Origin: Pseudomonas triticifolii
Lineage (GTDB): Bacteria > Pseudomonadota > Gammaproteobacteria > Pseudomonadales > Pseudomonadaceae
DNA: 56,027 bases
Assembly (NCBI RefSeq): GCF_014358015.1
Contig: NZ_JACONV010000028.1
Location: forward strand, 1-56,027
Direction: 5' to 3'
The notes beneath the pieces are model-generated. The model saw only the letters and a list, made by a program, of their open reading frames with translations. It was not told the origin of the DNA and did not search any database. Shown here piece after piece: positions 14,377-22,305 of the stretch. A program made the translations under genes and the position numbers. Within the stretch, counting starts at the first letter, position 1; every line of letters starts with the position of its first letter.

Positions 14377-17070
14377 TCAGGCCGACGGTCGGCGCGGGTA
14401 ACGTTGCAGCTTCTCGATCAGCTCTTCGCCGGGGATCGGCTTGTCGAACAGATAACCCTGCCCGACGTCGCAACGATGACGCCGCAGGAACGCCAGCTGG
14501 GCGGCGGTCTCAATGCCTTCGGCGACTACTTTGAGCTTGAGATTGTGGGCCATGGCGATGACTGCCGAGGTGATTTCCATGTCGTCTTCGTCATCCGGAA
14601 TATCGCGGATGAAGCTGCGATCGATCTTGATCACGTCGATGGGGAATTTCTTCAGGTAGCTGAACGACGAGTAACCGGTGCCGAAGTCGTCCATGGCCAG
14701 CGACAGGCCCAGCTTCTTCAGCGAGTCCAGTTGCTGGCGGGTGTCTTCGGTGGCTTCCAGCAGCAGGCCTTCGGTCAGCTCCAGTTCCAGCAGCGAGGCG
14801 TCCAGCTCTTCCTCTTTGAGGATCGAGGCAATCGACGACACCAGCTCCGGGTCGGAAAACTGTTTGGGTGAGACGTTGATCGCCACCTGCAGACGACCGA
14901 AGCCGGCAGCGGTCAGGTCTTTGCTCATGCGGCACGACTGACGCGCAACCCACTTGCCGATCGGAATGATCAGGCCGGTTTCTTCTGCCACGCTGATGAA
15001 CTGGTCGGGACGAATCATGCCTTTTTCAGGGTGATTCCAGCGCAACAGCGCTTCCATGCCCGTCAACCTGCCCGACAGCAGACACAGCTTGGGCTGATAG
15101 AAGACCTCCAGCTCATTTTGCGTCAGGGCGCGGCGCAGGTTGTTCTCTACGAACAACTTGTAGCTGGCCTCAGCGTTCAGGGCTTCGGTGAACACCTGCA
15201 CCTGATGCTTGCCGTTGGCCTTGGCCTTGTGCAGCGCCAGGCCGGCGTTCTTCATCAGGGTCTGTGGATCGCGCCCGTGCAGCGGCGCGCAGGCCAGACC
15301 AACCGAGCCCGTCACGCTGATCAACTGGTTGTCGACGAACATTGGCTTGTCGAGCGTCTCCAGAACCTGAATCGCAATGTTCTGGCCGGCCTCCAGACTG
15401 CTGTTATCGAGCAATACCGCGAACTCGTTGCTGGCAAAACGCGCCAGCACGTCGGTAGGGCTCAAGGTATTGCGCAGACGACGAGCCAGGCTGATGAGCA
15501 GCTTGTCGCCCGTCTGATGACCCAGGCTGTCGTTGATGCGCTTGAAGTTATCGATGTCGACCAGCAGCAGGCTCATGGGCGTGTCGGTGTCGCGGTCGAA
15601 GCGCTCGTCCAGATTACGGATGAATGCCGGTCGGTTACCCAGGTTGGTCAGGTTGTCGGTGTAAGCAAGGCGTTCAATGCGTTGCTGGGCCAGCTTGCTT
15701 TGGGTGATGTCTTCGTAAATACCGATGTAATGGGTCAGCTCGCGATTGTCGCCGTAGACCTTGGAGATCGACAGCTGGCTCCAGTACGGTTCAAGGTTCT
15801 TGCGTCGGCTCTTGAACTCGCCCTGCCAGCTGTTGCTGGTGGTCAGGCTGGAATTGGCTTCCAGCAGCAGCTCGTTGAGGTTCTCCAGCGCCGGTAATTC
15901 CGACAGCTTGCGGCCTGCGACCTCTTCGGAGCTGTATTGGGTGATGGCCGTGAAGCTTGGGTTGACGTACTCGACCACACCGTCGCAGTTGACCAGCAGA
16001 AACGCGTTGGCGCTTTGCTCGACCGCACGTTGAAACAGATGCAGGGCATTAGTTGCGGCGCGGCGATTCAGGTTGTTGATCACTTGCGCAAACTGATCGG
16101 CCAGTTCGCCGGCGAAGGCTATCTCGTCGGACTGCCACTCACGCGTTGAGCCTGTCTGCTCAAGGCACAGTACTGCCACGACCTGGCCGTCGATACGAAT
16201 GCTCGCGTCGAGGATGGCGTTGGTCTGCAGGGGGTTCAGGCTCTCGGCCAGTTCCCGGGTGCGTGGGTCGGACTGAATGTTATTGGCATCGATCGCCCGG
16301 CTGGTGTGCAGCGCCTGCAGGTAGTTGGGGTACTGGCTGATATCAATGGTCGTGCGCGGCTGGAAGCCTTCTGTCTGCCGACGGTAGTCAGCAATGGGCT
16401 CCAGGCACTTGTCGTTGAGGTTCCAGATGCTGGCCCGATCGACGTCATAGATGTCGCAGGCGCTCTTGGTGATCAGCTCGGCGGCTTCCAGCAGAGTGTT
16501 GCTGGTCGTGTAGCGATGGCGTGTCAGGCGCAGGATCAGGTCCTGCTGGGCTCTCACGCGCTCAAGGTGAGCGAACTGGGCACGCTGGGCACGTTGATTG
16601 AGCTCCAGGGCAATCTGCAGGCGTGAGTTGCGGGTTTCCAGGTCGGTTTCGACCGCGTGACCGGCTTCGGCCAGTTGCTCTCCAACCATCAGGAAATACC
16701 CGCGCAGCAGGTGACGATTGTGCTGCTTGTAGGCTTCGCCGATTTCCAGCAGGCCAACCGGGCCTCTGGGCGTGTGCAATGTGTAACGGATCAGGTAATT
16801 GTTGGCGGACGCGAGTTGCAGTTGAACGTCATCGTGGAGCCGATAGCGGGCTTCCGGCTCCATCAGGCTGGCATAGGGCGATCCAATCAGGGCGCAGAGA
16901 TCCACAGCAGGCAGGCCGAACTGTTTTTCACAATTAGAATCGAGATACAACAGCGCCCAATTGGCTTCGTTAAGCCGCTCGAAACGCAGCATGCCCAGGC
17001 GCGAAGGTACCGGCAATTGCGTGACTACCTCGGCTGCGGTTCTACCGGCAGCATCGGTTTGGCTTTTCAT
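14377..17070 (-). CDS. dipA: DipA-like cyclic di-GMP phosphodiesterase (PAS-GAF-PAS-GGDEF-EAL)
   Basis: 897-residue cytosolic multidomain protein: PAS at about 15-140, GAF at about 175-335, PAS at about 345-465, GGDEF at about 470-635 and EAL at about 650-890. The cyclase motif is degenerate, reading ASNEF near residue 547 instead of GG(D/E)EF, so it should not make c-di-GMP but may bind nucleotide. The EAL domain looks intact (EALLRWNHP near 673; DDFGTGYSS near 793). This pattern and the position between msrA and aceF match P. aeruginosa DipA (PA5017), a phosphodiesterase for biofilm dispersal and chemotaxis-linked c-di-GMP asymmetry. The start is the ATG at 17070; two TTG codons precede it. 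Confidence 0.92.
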   Translation of the reverse strand: MKSQTDAAGRTAAEVVTQLPVPSRLGMLRFERLNEANWALLYLDSNCEKQFGLPAVDLCALIGSPYASLMEPEARYRLHDDVQLQLASANNYLIRYTLHTPRGPVGLLEIGEAYKQHNRHLLRGYFLMVGEQLAEAGHAVETDLETRNSRLQIALELNQRAQRAQFAHLERVRAQQDLILRLTRHRYTTSNTLLEAAELITKSACDIYDVDRASIWNLNDKCLEPIADYRRQTEGFQPRTTIDISQYPNYLQALHTSRAIDANNIQSDPRTRELAESLNPLQTNAILDASIRIDGQVVAVLCLEQTGSTREWQSDEIAFAGELADQFAQVINNLNRRAATNALHLFQRAVEQSANAFLLVNCDGVVEYVNPSFTAITQYSSEEVAGRKLSELPALENLNELLLEANSSLTTSNSWQGEFKSRRKNLEPYWSQLSISKVYGDNRELTHYIGIYEDITQSKLAQQRIERLAYTDNLTNLGNRPAFIRNLDERFDRDTDTPMSLLLVDIDNFKRINDSLGHQTGDKLLISLARRLRNTLSPTDVLARFASNEFAVLLDNSSLEAGQNIAIQVLETLDKPMFVDNQLISVTGSVGLACAPLHGRDPQTLMKNAGLALHKAKANGKHQVQVFTEALNAEASYKLFVENNLRRALTQNELEVFYQPKLCLLSGRLTGMEALLRWNHPEKGMIRPDQFISVAEETGLIIPIGKWVARQSCRMSKDLTAAGFGRLQVAINVSPKQFSDPELVSSIASILKEEELDASLLELELTEGLLLEATEDTRQQLDSLKKLGLSLAMDDFGTGYSSFSYLKKFPIDVIKIDRSFIRDIPDDEDDMEITSAVIAMAHNLKLKVVAEGIETAAQLAFLRRHRCDVGQGYLFDKPIPGEELIEKLQRYPRRPSA

Positions 17071-17393
17071 CAACAAACTCGCTTCCGGAATACTGATCGC
17101 GTTAGGTCAAAGGCCCTTTTCCGCGTATGGCAAGGTTGCATCATGCGGCCCATGCTTACAAGAGACCGCGGTGGCTTAGTGCTATAAAAGTGTCGGCCGC
17201 AAAGGCGTGTTCTACAGCGCAATTGGTCGGATAGTGGAAACGATTCAGTTATTGGAGGCAAAGGCCTGTGTTTGTTGGGGGTATTGTTGAGCCTAAAATT
17301 GGCGGAGCGTCGGAAAACTGATCGTGTCCATGTCCGGAATGGGCATGCGCCCCTGACATGTTGCAGCAGATGGACGACGGGGAATCAGCAGGC

Positions 17394-17420
17394 AAAAAAA
17401 GCCCCGCTCGAAGGCGGGGT
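17394..17420 (-). terminator. Rho-independent terminator of aceE-aceF
   Basis: On the minus strand a GC-rich hairpin (ACCCCGCC, loop TTCGA, GCGGGGC) is followed by seven T residues. It is a textbook intrinsic terminator, about 70 bases past the aceF stop. Confidence 0.9.
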
Positions 17421-17458
17421 TGAGGTTCGAGCGTGGCAGCTCGTAAACAGGTACGGCA

Positions 17459-17480
17459 AGGCCCGCCATAAGACGGGCCT
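17459..17480. repeat. Small hairpin just after aceF
   Basis: Seven-base arms AGGCCCG and CGGGCCT around an 8-base loop immediately downstream of the aceF stop, before the main terminator. It may protect the 3' end of the mRNA. Confidence 0.5.
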
Positions 17481-17488
17481 GCTCGGGC

Positions 17489-19135
17489 TTACAGCAGGAT
17501 TGTGCGGATGTCCGCCAGCAATTCGCTCAAGCGCTTGGTGAAGCGGGCAGCTGCGGCGCCATTGATCACGCGGTGATCGTAGGACAGCGACAGAGGCAGC
17601 ATCAGTTTTGGCTGGAAGGCTTTGCCATCCCAGACAGGCTGGATGGTTGCCTTGGAAACACCCAGGATCGCCACTTCCGGCGCATTGACGATTGGCGTGA
17701 AGCCAGTGCCGCCAATGTGTCCGAGGCTGGAGATCGTGAAGCAGGCGCCTTGCATGTCGTTGGCGGTCAGCTTCTTGGTGCGAGCCTTTTCAGCCAGTGC
17801 AGCGGCTTCGGCAGCCAGTTGCAGCAGGCTCTTCTGATCGACGTCACGAATGACCGGGACCAGCAGGCCGTCCGGGGTGTCTACTGCGAAACCGATGTGG
17901 ACGTACTTCTTGCGGATCACAGCCTTGCCGCTTGGTGCCAGCGAGGCGTTGAAGTCCGGCAGTTCCTTGAGCAGGTGTGCGCAGGACTTGAGCAGCAGTG
18001 GCAGCACGGTCAGTTTGACGCCAGCCTTTTCGGCAGCGCCTTTCTGCGCAACGCGGAAGGCTTCCAGCTCGGTGATGTCGGCCTGGTCGAATTGCGTGAC
18101 GTGCGGAATGTTCAGCCAGCTGCGGTGCAGACCGGTTGCGCCCAGTTGCATCAGGCGGGTCATCGGCACTTCTTCGATTTCGCCGAAACGGCTGAAATCA
18201 ACTTCAGGAATCGGCTGGATGCCCATGCCGCCGCTTGCGCCGCCTGCTGGTGCTTCCTTGGCCTTCTGCATCATGGCCTTGACGTAAGTTTGAACGTCTT
18301 CCTTCAGCACACGGCCGTGGGGGCCGGTGGCGCTGACGGCGTTCAGTTCGACGCCGAACTCGCGGGCCAGTTGGCGGACCGCCGGACCAGCATGGACCTT
18401 GGCACCGTCTTTGGCCGGTGACGCAGGGGCCGGTGCTGCTTCTGCCTTGGGAGCAGGTGCAGCGGCCGGAGCCGGTGCAGCTTCAGACTTGGCAGGTGCA
18501 GCCGCGGGTGCGCTGGCAGCCTGCGCAGGCGCTGCGGCAGGGGCTGCGCCTTCGATTTTCAGCTTGAGGATCAGGTCGCCGGTGCCGACTTCCTGGTCCA
18601 GTTTGACTTCAATGCTTTCCACAACGCCTGCCGCCGGAGAAGGAATCTCCATGCTGGCCTTGTCGGACTCCAGGGTGATCAGCGATTGATCGGCCTGGAT
18701 GCTGTCGCCGACCTTGACCATCAGTTCAATGATCTTGGCCTTGCCCGACGAGCCGATGTCCGGCACGTGGATGTCCTGTACCGAAGCCGCTGCGGCAGGC
18801 GCGGGTGCAGCGGCTGGAGCCGGTGCGGCTTCAGCCGGTTTTTCGGCAGCAGCAGCCGGAGCGGCAGCAGGAGCAGCCTCGGCAGGTGCAGCAGCGGCTT
18901 CGCCTTCGACTTCCAGCTCGAACAGCTCGTCGCCTTCTTTCAGGCGATCGCCCAGTTTGACCTTCATGGTTTTGATCACACCAGCCTTGGGGGCCGGGAT
19001 TTCCATGCTTGCCTTGTCGGACTCAAGCGTCAGGACGCTCTGGTCAGCTTCGATGCGATCACCGACCTTGACCATCAACTCAATGACTTCACCTTCACCG
19101 TTGCCGATGTCGGGTACGCGAATTAGCTCACTCAC
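17489..19135 (-). CDS. aceF: Pyruvate dehydrogenase E2, dihydrolipoamide acetyltransferase AceF
   Basis: Core acetyltransferase of the pyruvate dehydrogenase complex, moving acetyl groups from E1 to CoA. It is 548 aa from a GTG at 19135, chosen because AAGGAG lies 7 bases upstream and the family begins SELIRVPDIG; the longer frame to 19168 adds 11 foreign residues. There are two lipoyl domains, each with ESDKASMEIP around the lipoylated Lys (about residues 40 and 155). They are joined by long Ala-Pro linkers and followed by an E1/E3-binding domain near 250-290 and a catalytic domain ending with the active-site SYDHRVINGA. Two lipoyl domains match the pseudomonad form (E. coli has three). It follows aceE after 142 bases that contain a large hairpin. 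Confidence 0.97.
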   Translation of the reverse strand: MSELIRVPDIGNGEGEVIELMVKVGDRIEADQSVLTLESDKASMEIPAPKAGVIKTMKVKLGDRLKEGDELFELEVEGEAAAAPAEAAPAAAPAAAAEKPAEAAPAPAAAPAPAAAASVQDIHVPDIGSSGKAKIIELMVKVGDSIQADQSLITLESDKASMEIPSPAAGVVESIEVKLDQEVGTGDLILKLKIEGAAPAAAPAQAASAPAAAPAKSEAAPAPAAAPAPKAEAAPAPASPAKDGAKVHAGPAVRQLAREFGVELNAVSATGPHGRVLKEDVQTYVKAMMQKAKEAPAGGASGGMGIQPIPEVDFSRFGEIEEVPMTRLMQLGATGLHRSWLNIPHVTQFDQADITELEAFRVAQKGAAEKAGVKLTVLPLLLKSCAHLLKELPDFNASLAPSGKAVIRKKYVHIGFAVDTPDGLLVPVIRDVDQKSLLQLAAEAAALAEKARTKKLTANDMQGACFTISSLGHIGGTGFTPIVNAPEVAILGVSKATIQPVWDGKAFQPKLMLPLSLSYDHRVINGAAAARFTKRLSELLADIRTILL

Positions 19136-19193
19136 TCTGTATCTCCTTGGGAGAACCTGTTCACTCACGAATACGCTGGCTCAGTTACAACGA

Positions 19194-19245
19194 AACAGCC
19201 TTGGATGCTCATTTACGCTCGGTAAATTCCGCATCCTCGGCTGTT
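19194..19245. repeat. Large imperfect hairpin in the aceE-aceF gap
   Basis: The arms 19194-19216 and 19222-19245 pair almost throughout (AACAGCC with GGCTGTT, GGATGC with GCATCC, ATTTAC with GTAAAT) around a loop of only about 5 bases. No T-run follows on the aceF side. It could be an RNase processing or stability element tuning the E1:E2 ratio, or one copy of an extragenic repeat family; I cannot tell which. Confidence 0.75.
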
Positions 19246-19277
19246 CACGCTCTGATCAGCGCTCTTGAAGCAGACTC

Positions 19278-21923
19278 TTAGCAGTCCAGTGGATTGCGTT
19301 TTTCTGGATCGATGCCGAACTTGACGATGGCTTCAGCCACGACTTTAGGTTCGATATCGCCGCGATCAGCCAAGGCTTCCAGGGCTGCCAGCACAACGAA
19401 GTGACGGTCGACTTCAAAGAAGTGACGCAGCTTCTTGCGGCTGTCGCTACGGCCGAAACCGTCGGTGCCCAGGACTTTGTATTCCTTGCTTGGAACCCAC
19501 TGACGAATCTGATCAGCGAACAGTTTCATGTAGTCCGTCGAGGCAATGACCGGACCCTTGCGACCGTTGAGGCACTGCTCGACGTAAGTCAGTTCAGGCT
19601 TCTGGCCAGGGTGCAGGCGGTTGTTGCGCTCTACCGCCAGACCGTCGCGACGCAGTTCGTTGAAGCTGGTAACGCTCCAGACGTCAGCGCCGATATTGAA
19701 CTCGTCACGCAGGATCTTCGCCGCTTCGCGAACTTCACGCAGGATGGTGCCCGAGCCCAGCAACTGGACGTGGTGCGCCGCTTCCTTGGTGTCTTCTTCG
19801 AGCAGGTACATACCCTTGATTATGCCTTCTTCCACACCGGCCGGCATGGCTGGCTGGGTGTAGGACTCGTTCATCACGGTCAGGTAGTAGAAAACGTCCT
19901 GCTGTTCTTCGAACATCAGGCGCATGCCTTCACGAATGATGACGGCCAGCTCGTAACCGTAAGTCGGGTCGAAGGTGCGGCAGTTCGGGATGGTCGACGC
20001 CAGGATGTGGCTATGACCGTCTTCGTGCTGCAGGCCTTCGCCGTTCAGCGTGGTACGACCGGCGGTGCCGCCGACCAGGAAGCCACGGGTGCGGCTGTCG
20101 CCAGCGGCCCAGGCCAGGTCGCCGATGCGCTGGAAGCCGAACATCGAGTAGAAGATGTAGAACGGAATCATCGGCTGGTTGTGGCTGCTGTACGACGTAC
20201 CGGCCGCGATGAAGGAGGACATGGCGCCTGCTTCGTTGATGCCTTCTTCGAGGATCTGGCCCTTCTTGTCCTCGCGGTAGAACATCACCTGCTCTTTATC
20301 GACTGGCTCGTAGAGCTGGCCGACGGAGGAGTAGATGCCCAACTGGCGGAACATGCCTTCCATACCGAAGGTACGGGCTTCGTCCGGGATGATCGGAACG
20401 ATGCGCTGGCCGATTTCCTTGTCCTTGACCAGTTGGGCCAAGATGCGCACGAAGGCCATGGTGGTGGAGATTTCGCGATCGCCCGAACCGTCAAGGATGG
20501 CCTTGAGGGTATCCAGCGGTGGCGTCGGCAGGTTGAAGCTCTGCGCACGACGCTGTGGCACAAAACCGCCCAGTGCGGCACGACGCTCGCTCAGGTAACG
20601 GGCTTCGGCGCTGCCTTCTTCCGGCTTGTAGAACGGCAGGGCTTCGAGCTCGGAGTCCTTGACCGGGATATCGAAGCGGTCACGGAAGTGACGCAGGCTG
20701 TCGACATCAACCTTCTTGGTGTTGTGCGCGGTGTTTTTCGCTTCACCGGCGCCGGTGCCATAACCCTTGATGGTTTTGGCCAGTACCACGGTCGGTTGAC
20801 CCTTGTGGTTAACGGCTTCGTGATAGGCCGCGTAGACCTTGTACGGGTCGTGGCCGCCACGGTTGAGCTTCCAGATCTCGTCATCGGACAGATCGGCAAC
20901 CATCGCCTTGAGTTCTGGCGAGTTGAAGAAGTGCTCACGGACGAACGCGCCGTCCTTGGCCTTGTAGTTCTGGTATTCGCCGTCGATGACTTCGTCCATG
21001 CGACGCTGCAGGATGCCGTCGACGTCCTTGGCCAGCAGTGGGTCCCAGAAACGGCCCCAGATGACTTTGGTGACGTTCCACTGGGCACCGCGGAACACGC
21101 CTTCCAGTTCCTGGATGATCTTGGCGTTGCCGCGCACCGGACCGTCCAGACGCTGCAGGTTGCAGTTCACGACGAAGATCAGGTTGTCGAGCTTCTCGCG
21201 ACCGGCCAGGGCGATAGCGCCCAGGGATTCCGGCTCGTCGGTCTCGCCGTCGCCCAGGAAGCACCAGACTTTCTGCTTGCCTTCCGGGATGAAACCGCGG
21301 TGCTCCAGGTACTTCATGAAGCGTGCCTGGTAGATCGCCTGGATCGGGCCCAGACCCATGGACACCGTCGGGAACTGCCAGAAATCTTTCATCAGCCACG
21401 GGTGTGGATAAGACGACAGGCCCTTGCCGTCGACTTCCTGACGGAAATTGTTCATCTGCTCTTCGGTGATGCGGCCTTCCATGAACGCACGGGCGTAGAC
21501 GCCTGGCGATGCGTGACCCTGGAAGTAGATCAGGTCGCCGCCGTGTTCTTCGGTCGGGGCCTGGAAGAAGTAGTTGAAGCCGATGTCATACAGCGTGGCG
21601 CTGGAAGCGAAGCTCGAAATGTGACCGCCCAGGTCCGGGTCGTTCAGGTTGGTTTTGACAACCATGGCCAGCGCGTTCCAGCGCACCAGCGAGCGAATGC
21701 GGCGTTCCATGAACAGGTCGCCAGGCATGCGTGCTTCGTGGGTGACGGGAATCGTGTTGCGATAAGGCGTGGTGATGGCGTAAGGCAACTGCGAACCACT
21801 GCGGGTGGCGAGTTCGCCCAGACGGGTCATCAGGTAATGAGCACGGTCTTCGCCTTCTTTGTCGAGAACCGATTCCAGGGCGTCCAGCCATTCCTGGGTT
21901 TCGACGGGATCGAGGTCTTGCAT
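19278..21923 (-). CDS. aceE: Pyruvate dehydrogenase E1, homodimeric AceE
   Basis: Thiamine-diphosphate-dependent E1 of the pyruvate dehydrogenase complex; decarboxylates pyruvate and acetylates lipoyl groups of AceF. It is 881 aa, close to E. coli AceE (887), with the ThDP/Mg motif in WCFLGDGETDEPESLGA (about residue 225) and a start (MQDLDPVETQEWLDALESVL) typical of the family. The ATG at 21923 opens directly into it. First gene of aceE-aceF. Two palindromes at 22033-22099 are likely operators for a pyruvate- or lactate-responsive GntR-type regulator. A very long open frame on the opposite strand is a codon-bias shadow. Confidence 0.98.
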   Translation of the reverse strand: MQDLDPVETQEWLDALESVLDKEGEDRAHYLMTRLGELATRSGSQLPYAITTPYRNTIPVTHEARMPGDLFMERRIRSLVRWNALAMVVKTNLNDPDLGGHISSFASSATLYDIGFNYFFQAPTEEHGGDLIYFQGHASPGVYARAFMEGRITEEQMNNFRQEVDGKGLSSYPHPWLMKDFWQFPTVSMGLGPIQAIYQARFMKYLEHRGFIPEGKQKVWCFLGDGETDEPESLGAIALAGREKLDNLIFVVNCNLQRLDGPVRGNAKIIQELEGVFRGAQWNVTKVIWGRFWDPLLAKDVDGILQRRMDEVIDGEYQNYKAKDGAFVREHFFNSPELKAMVADLSDDEIWKLNRGGHDPYKVYAAYHEAVNHKGQPTVVLAKTIKGYGTGAGEAKNTAHNTKKVDVDSLRHFRDRFDIPVKDSELEALPFYKPEEGSAEARYLSERRAALGGFVPQRRAQSFNLPTPPLDTLKAILDGSGDREISTTMAFVRILAQLVKDKEIGQRIVPIIPDEARTFGMEGMFRQLGIYSSVGQLYEPVDKEQVMFYREDKKGQILEEGINEAGAMSSFIAAGTSYSSHNQPMIPFYIFYSMFGFQRIGDLAWAAGDSRTRGFLVGGTAGRTTLNGEGLQHEDGHSHILASTIPNCRTFDPTYGYELAVIIREGMRLMFEEQQDVFYYLTVMNESYTQPAMPAGVEEGIIKGMYLLEEDTKEAAHHVQLLGSGTILREVREAAKILRDEFNIGADVWSVTSFNELRRDGLAVERNNRLHPGQKPELTYVEQCLNGRKGPVIASTDYMKLFADQIRQWVPSKEYKVLGTDGFGRSDSRKKLRHFFEVDRHFVVLAALEALADRGDIEPKVVAEAIVKFGIDPEKRNPLDC

Positions 21924-22032
21924 GGCTTGCTCCAGGGCGGAAAGGCTTCCAGAATCGGTTGCCTGAGTTTGCGACTGGCCTTGTGGGCAGACGACATAAA
22001 TTCTTGGATTACCGGAGGTTGGCCCGGCGGCG

Positions 22033-22047
22033 TGTAGTTTTACTACA
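22033..22047. promoter_or_regulatory. Palindromic operator 1 upstream of aceE
   Basis: A perfect 6-base dyad around TTT: TGTAGT, three bases, ACTACA. The GT-n3-AC core agrees with the general GntR-family operator consensus. It lies 110-124 bases upstream of the aceE start. The same motif recurs 52 bases further out. Confidence 0.7.
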
Positions 22048-22084
22048 AATCGACGACCATTTCAGCCCTCCGAGTAACTGAACC

Positions 22085-22099
22085 AGTAGTAAAACTACA
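22085..22099. promoter_or_regulatory. Palindromic operator 2 upstream of aceE
   Basis: A second copy of the dyad, GTAGT-AAA-ACTAC, so close to the reverse complement of copy 1 that 14 bases match exactly (22033-22046 with 22086-22099). The pair is spaced about 53 bases apart, five helical turns, which would allow cooperative binding or looping. It could affect glnE as well, but is nearer in arrangement to aceE control. Confidence 0.7.
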
Positions 22100-22305
22100 G
22101 CGAAGCGACCAAATCGCTCCTGTTGTGTTGTGAGATAAATCGTTACTGTTGATGGGTATCGAATGTGTTGCGGTAAAAAGTCGGAATTTTATGCTTCTAA
22201 AACGATTTTTCCAGCAATTTATAACCTTTGTTCGACAAGCGGCGGTGGCGGGCTTATCTCGCAGTCATGGCAGGTAGCCCTTCGTACGCCGATCAAGGAT
22301 AGACC

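Larger units (their letters stand above)
17071..17488. other. Region between aceF and dipA
   Basis: About 420 bases with no supported gene. It holds the aceF terminator (17394-17420), a second hairpin (17459-17480), and presumably the dipA promoter in the part nearest 17070, which I cannot pinpoint. Confidence 0.5.
21924..22305. other. Divergent promoter region of aceE and glnE
   Basis: About 380 bases between divergent aceE and glnE. It carries two copies of a GTAGTnnnACTAC palindrome (22033-22047 and 22085-22099) on the aceE side. An AT-richer stretch (about 22140-22230) may hold the glnE promoter. No gene is supported. Confidence 0.6.

Noticed and set aside
14177..14473. A 98-codon frame between msrA and dipA
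   Set aside because: It overlaps the 5' end of msrA and the 3' end of dipA out of frame, and has a basic, low-complexity composition.
19401..22037. An 878-codon open frame on the strand opposite aceE
   Set aside because: It mirrors the aceE coding frame; high GC and avoidance of certain codons keep the opposite frame open. No ribosome site, and the composition is His/Gln/Val-rich and unlike a real protein.
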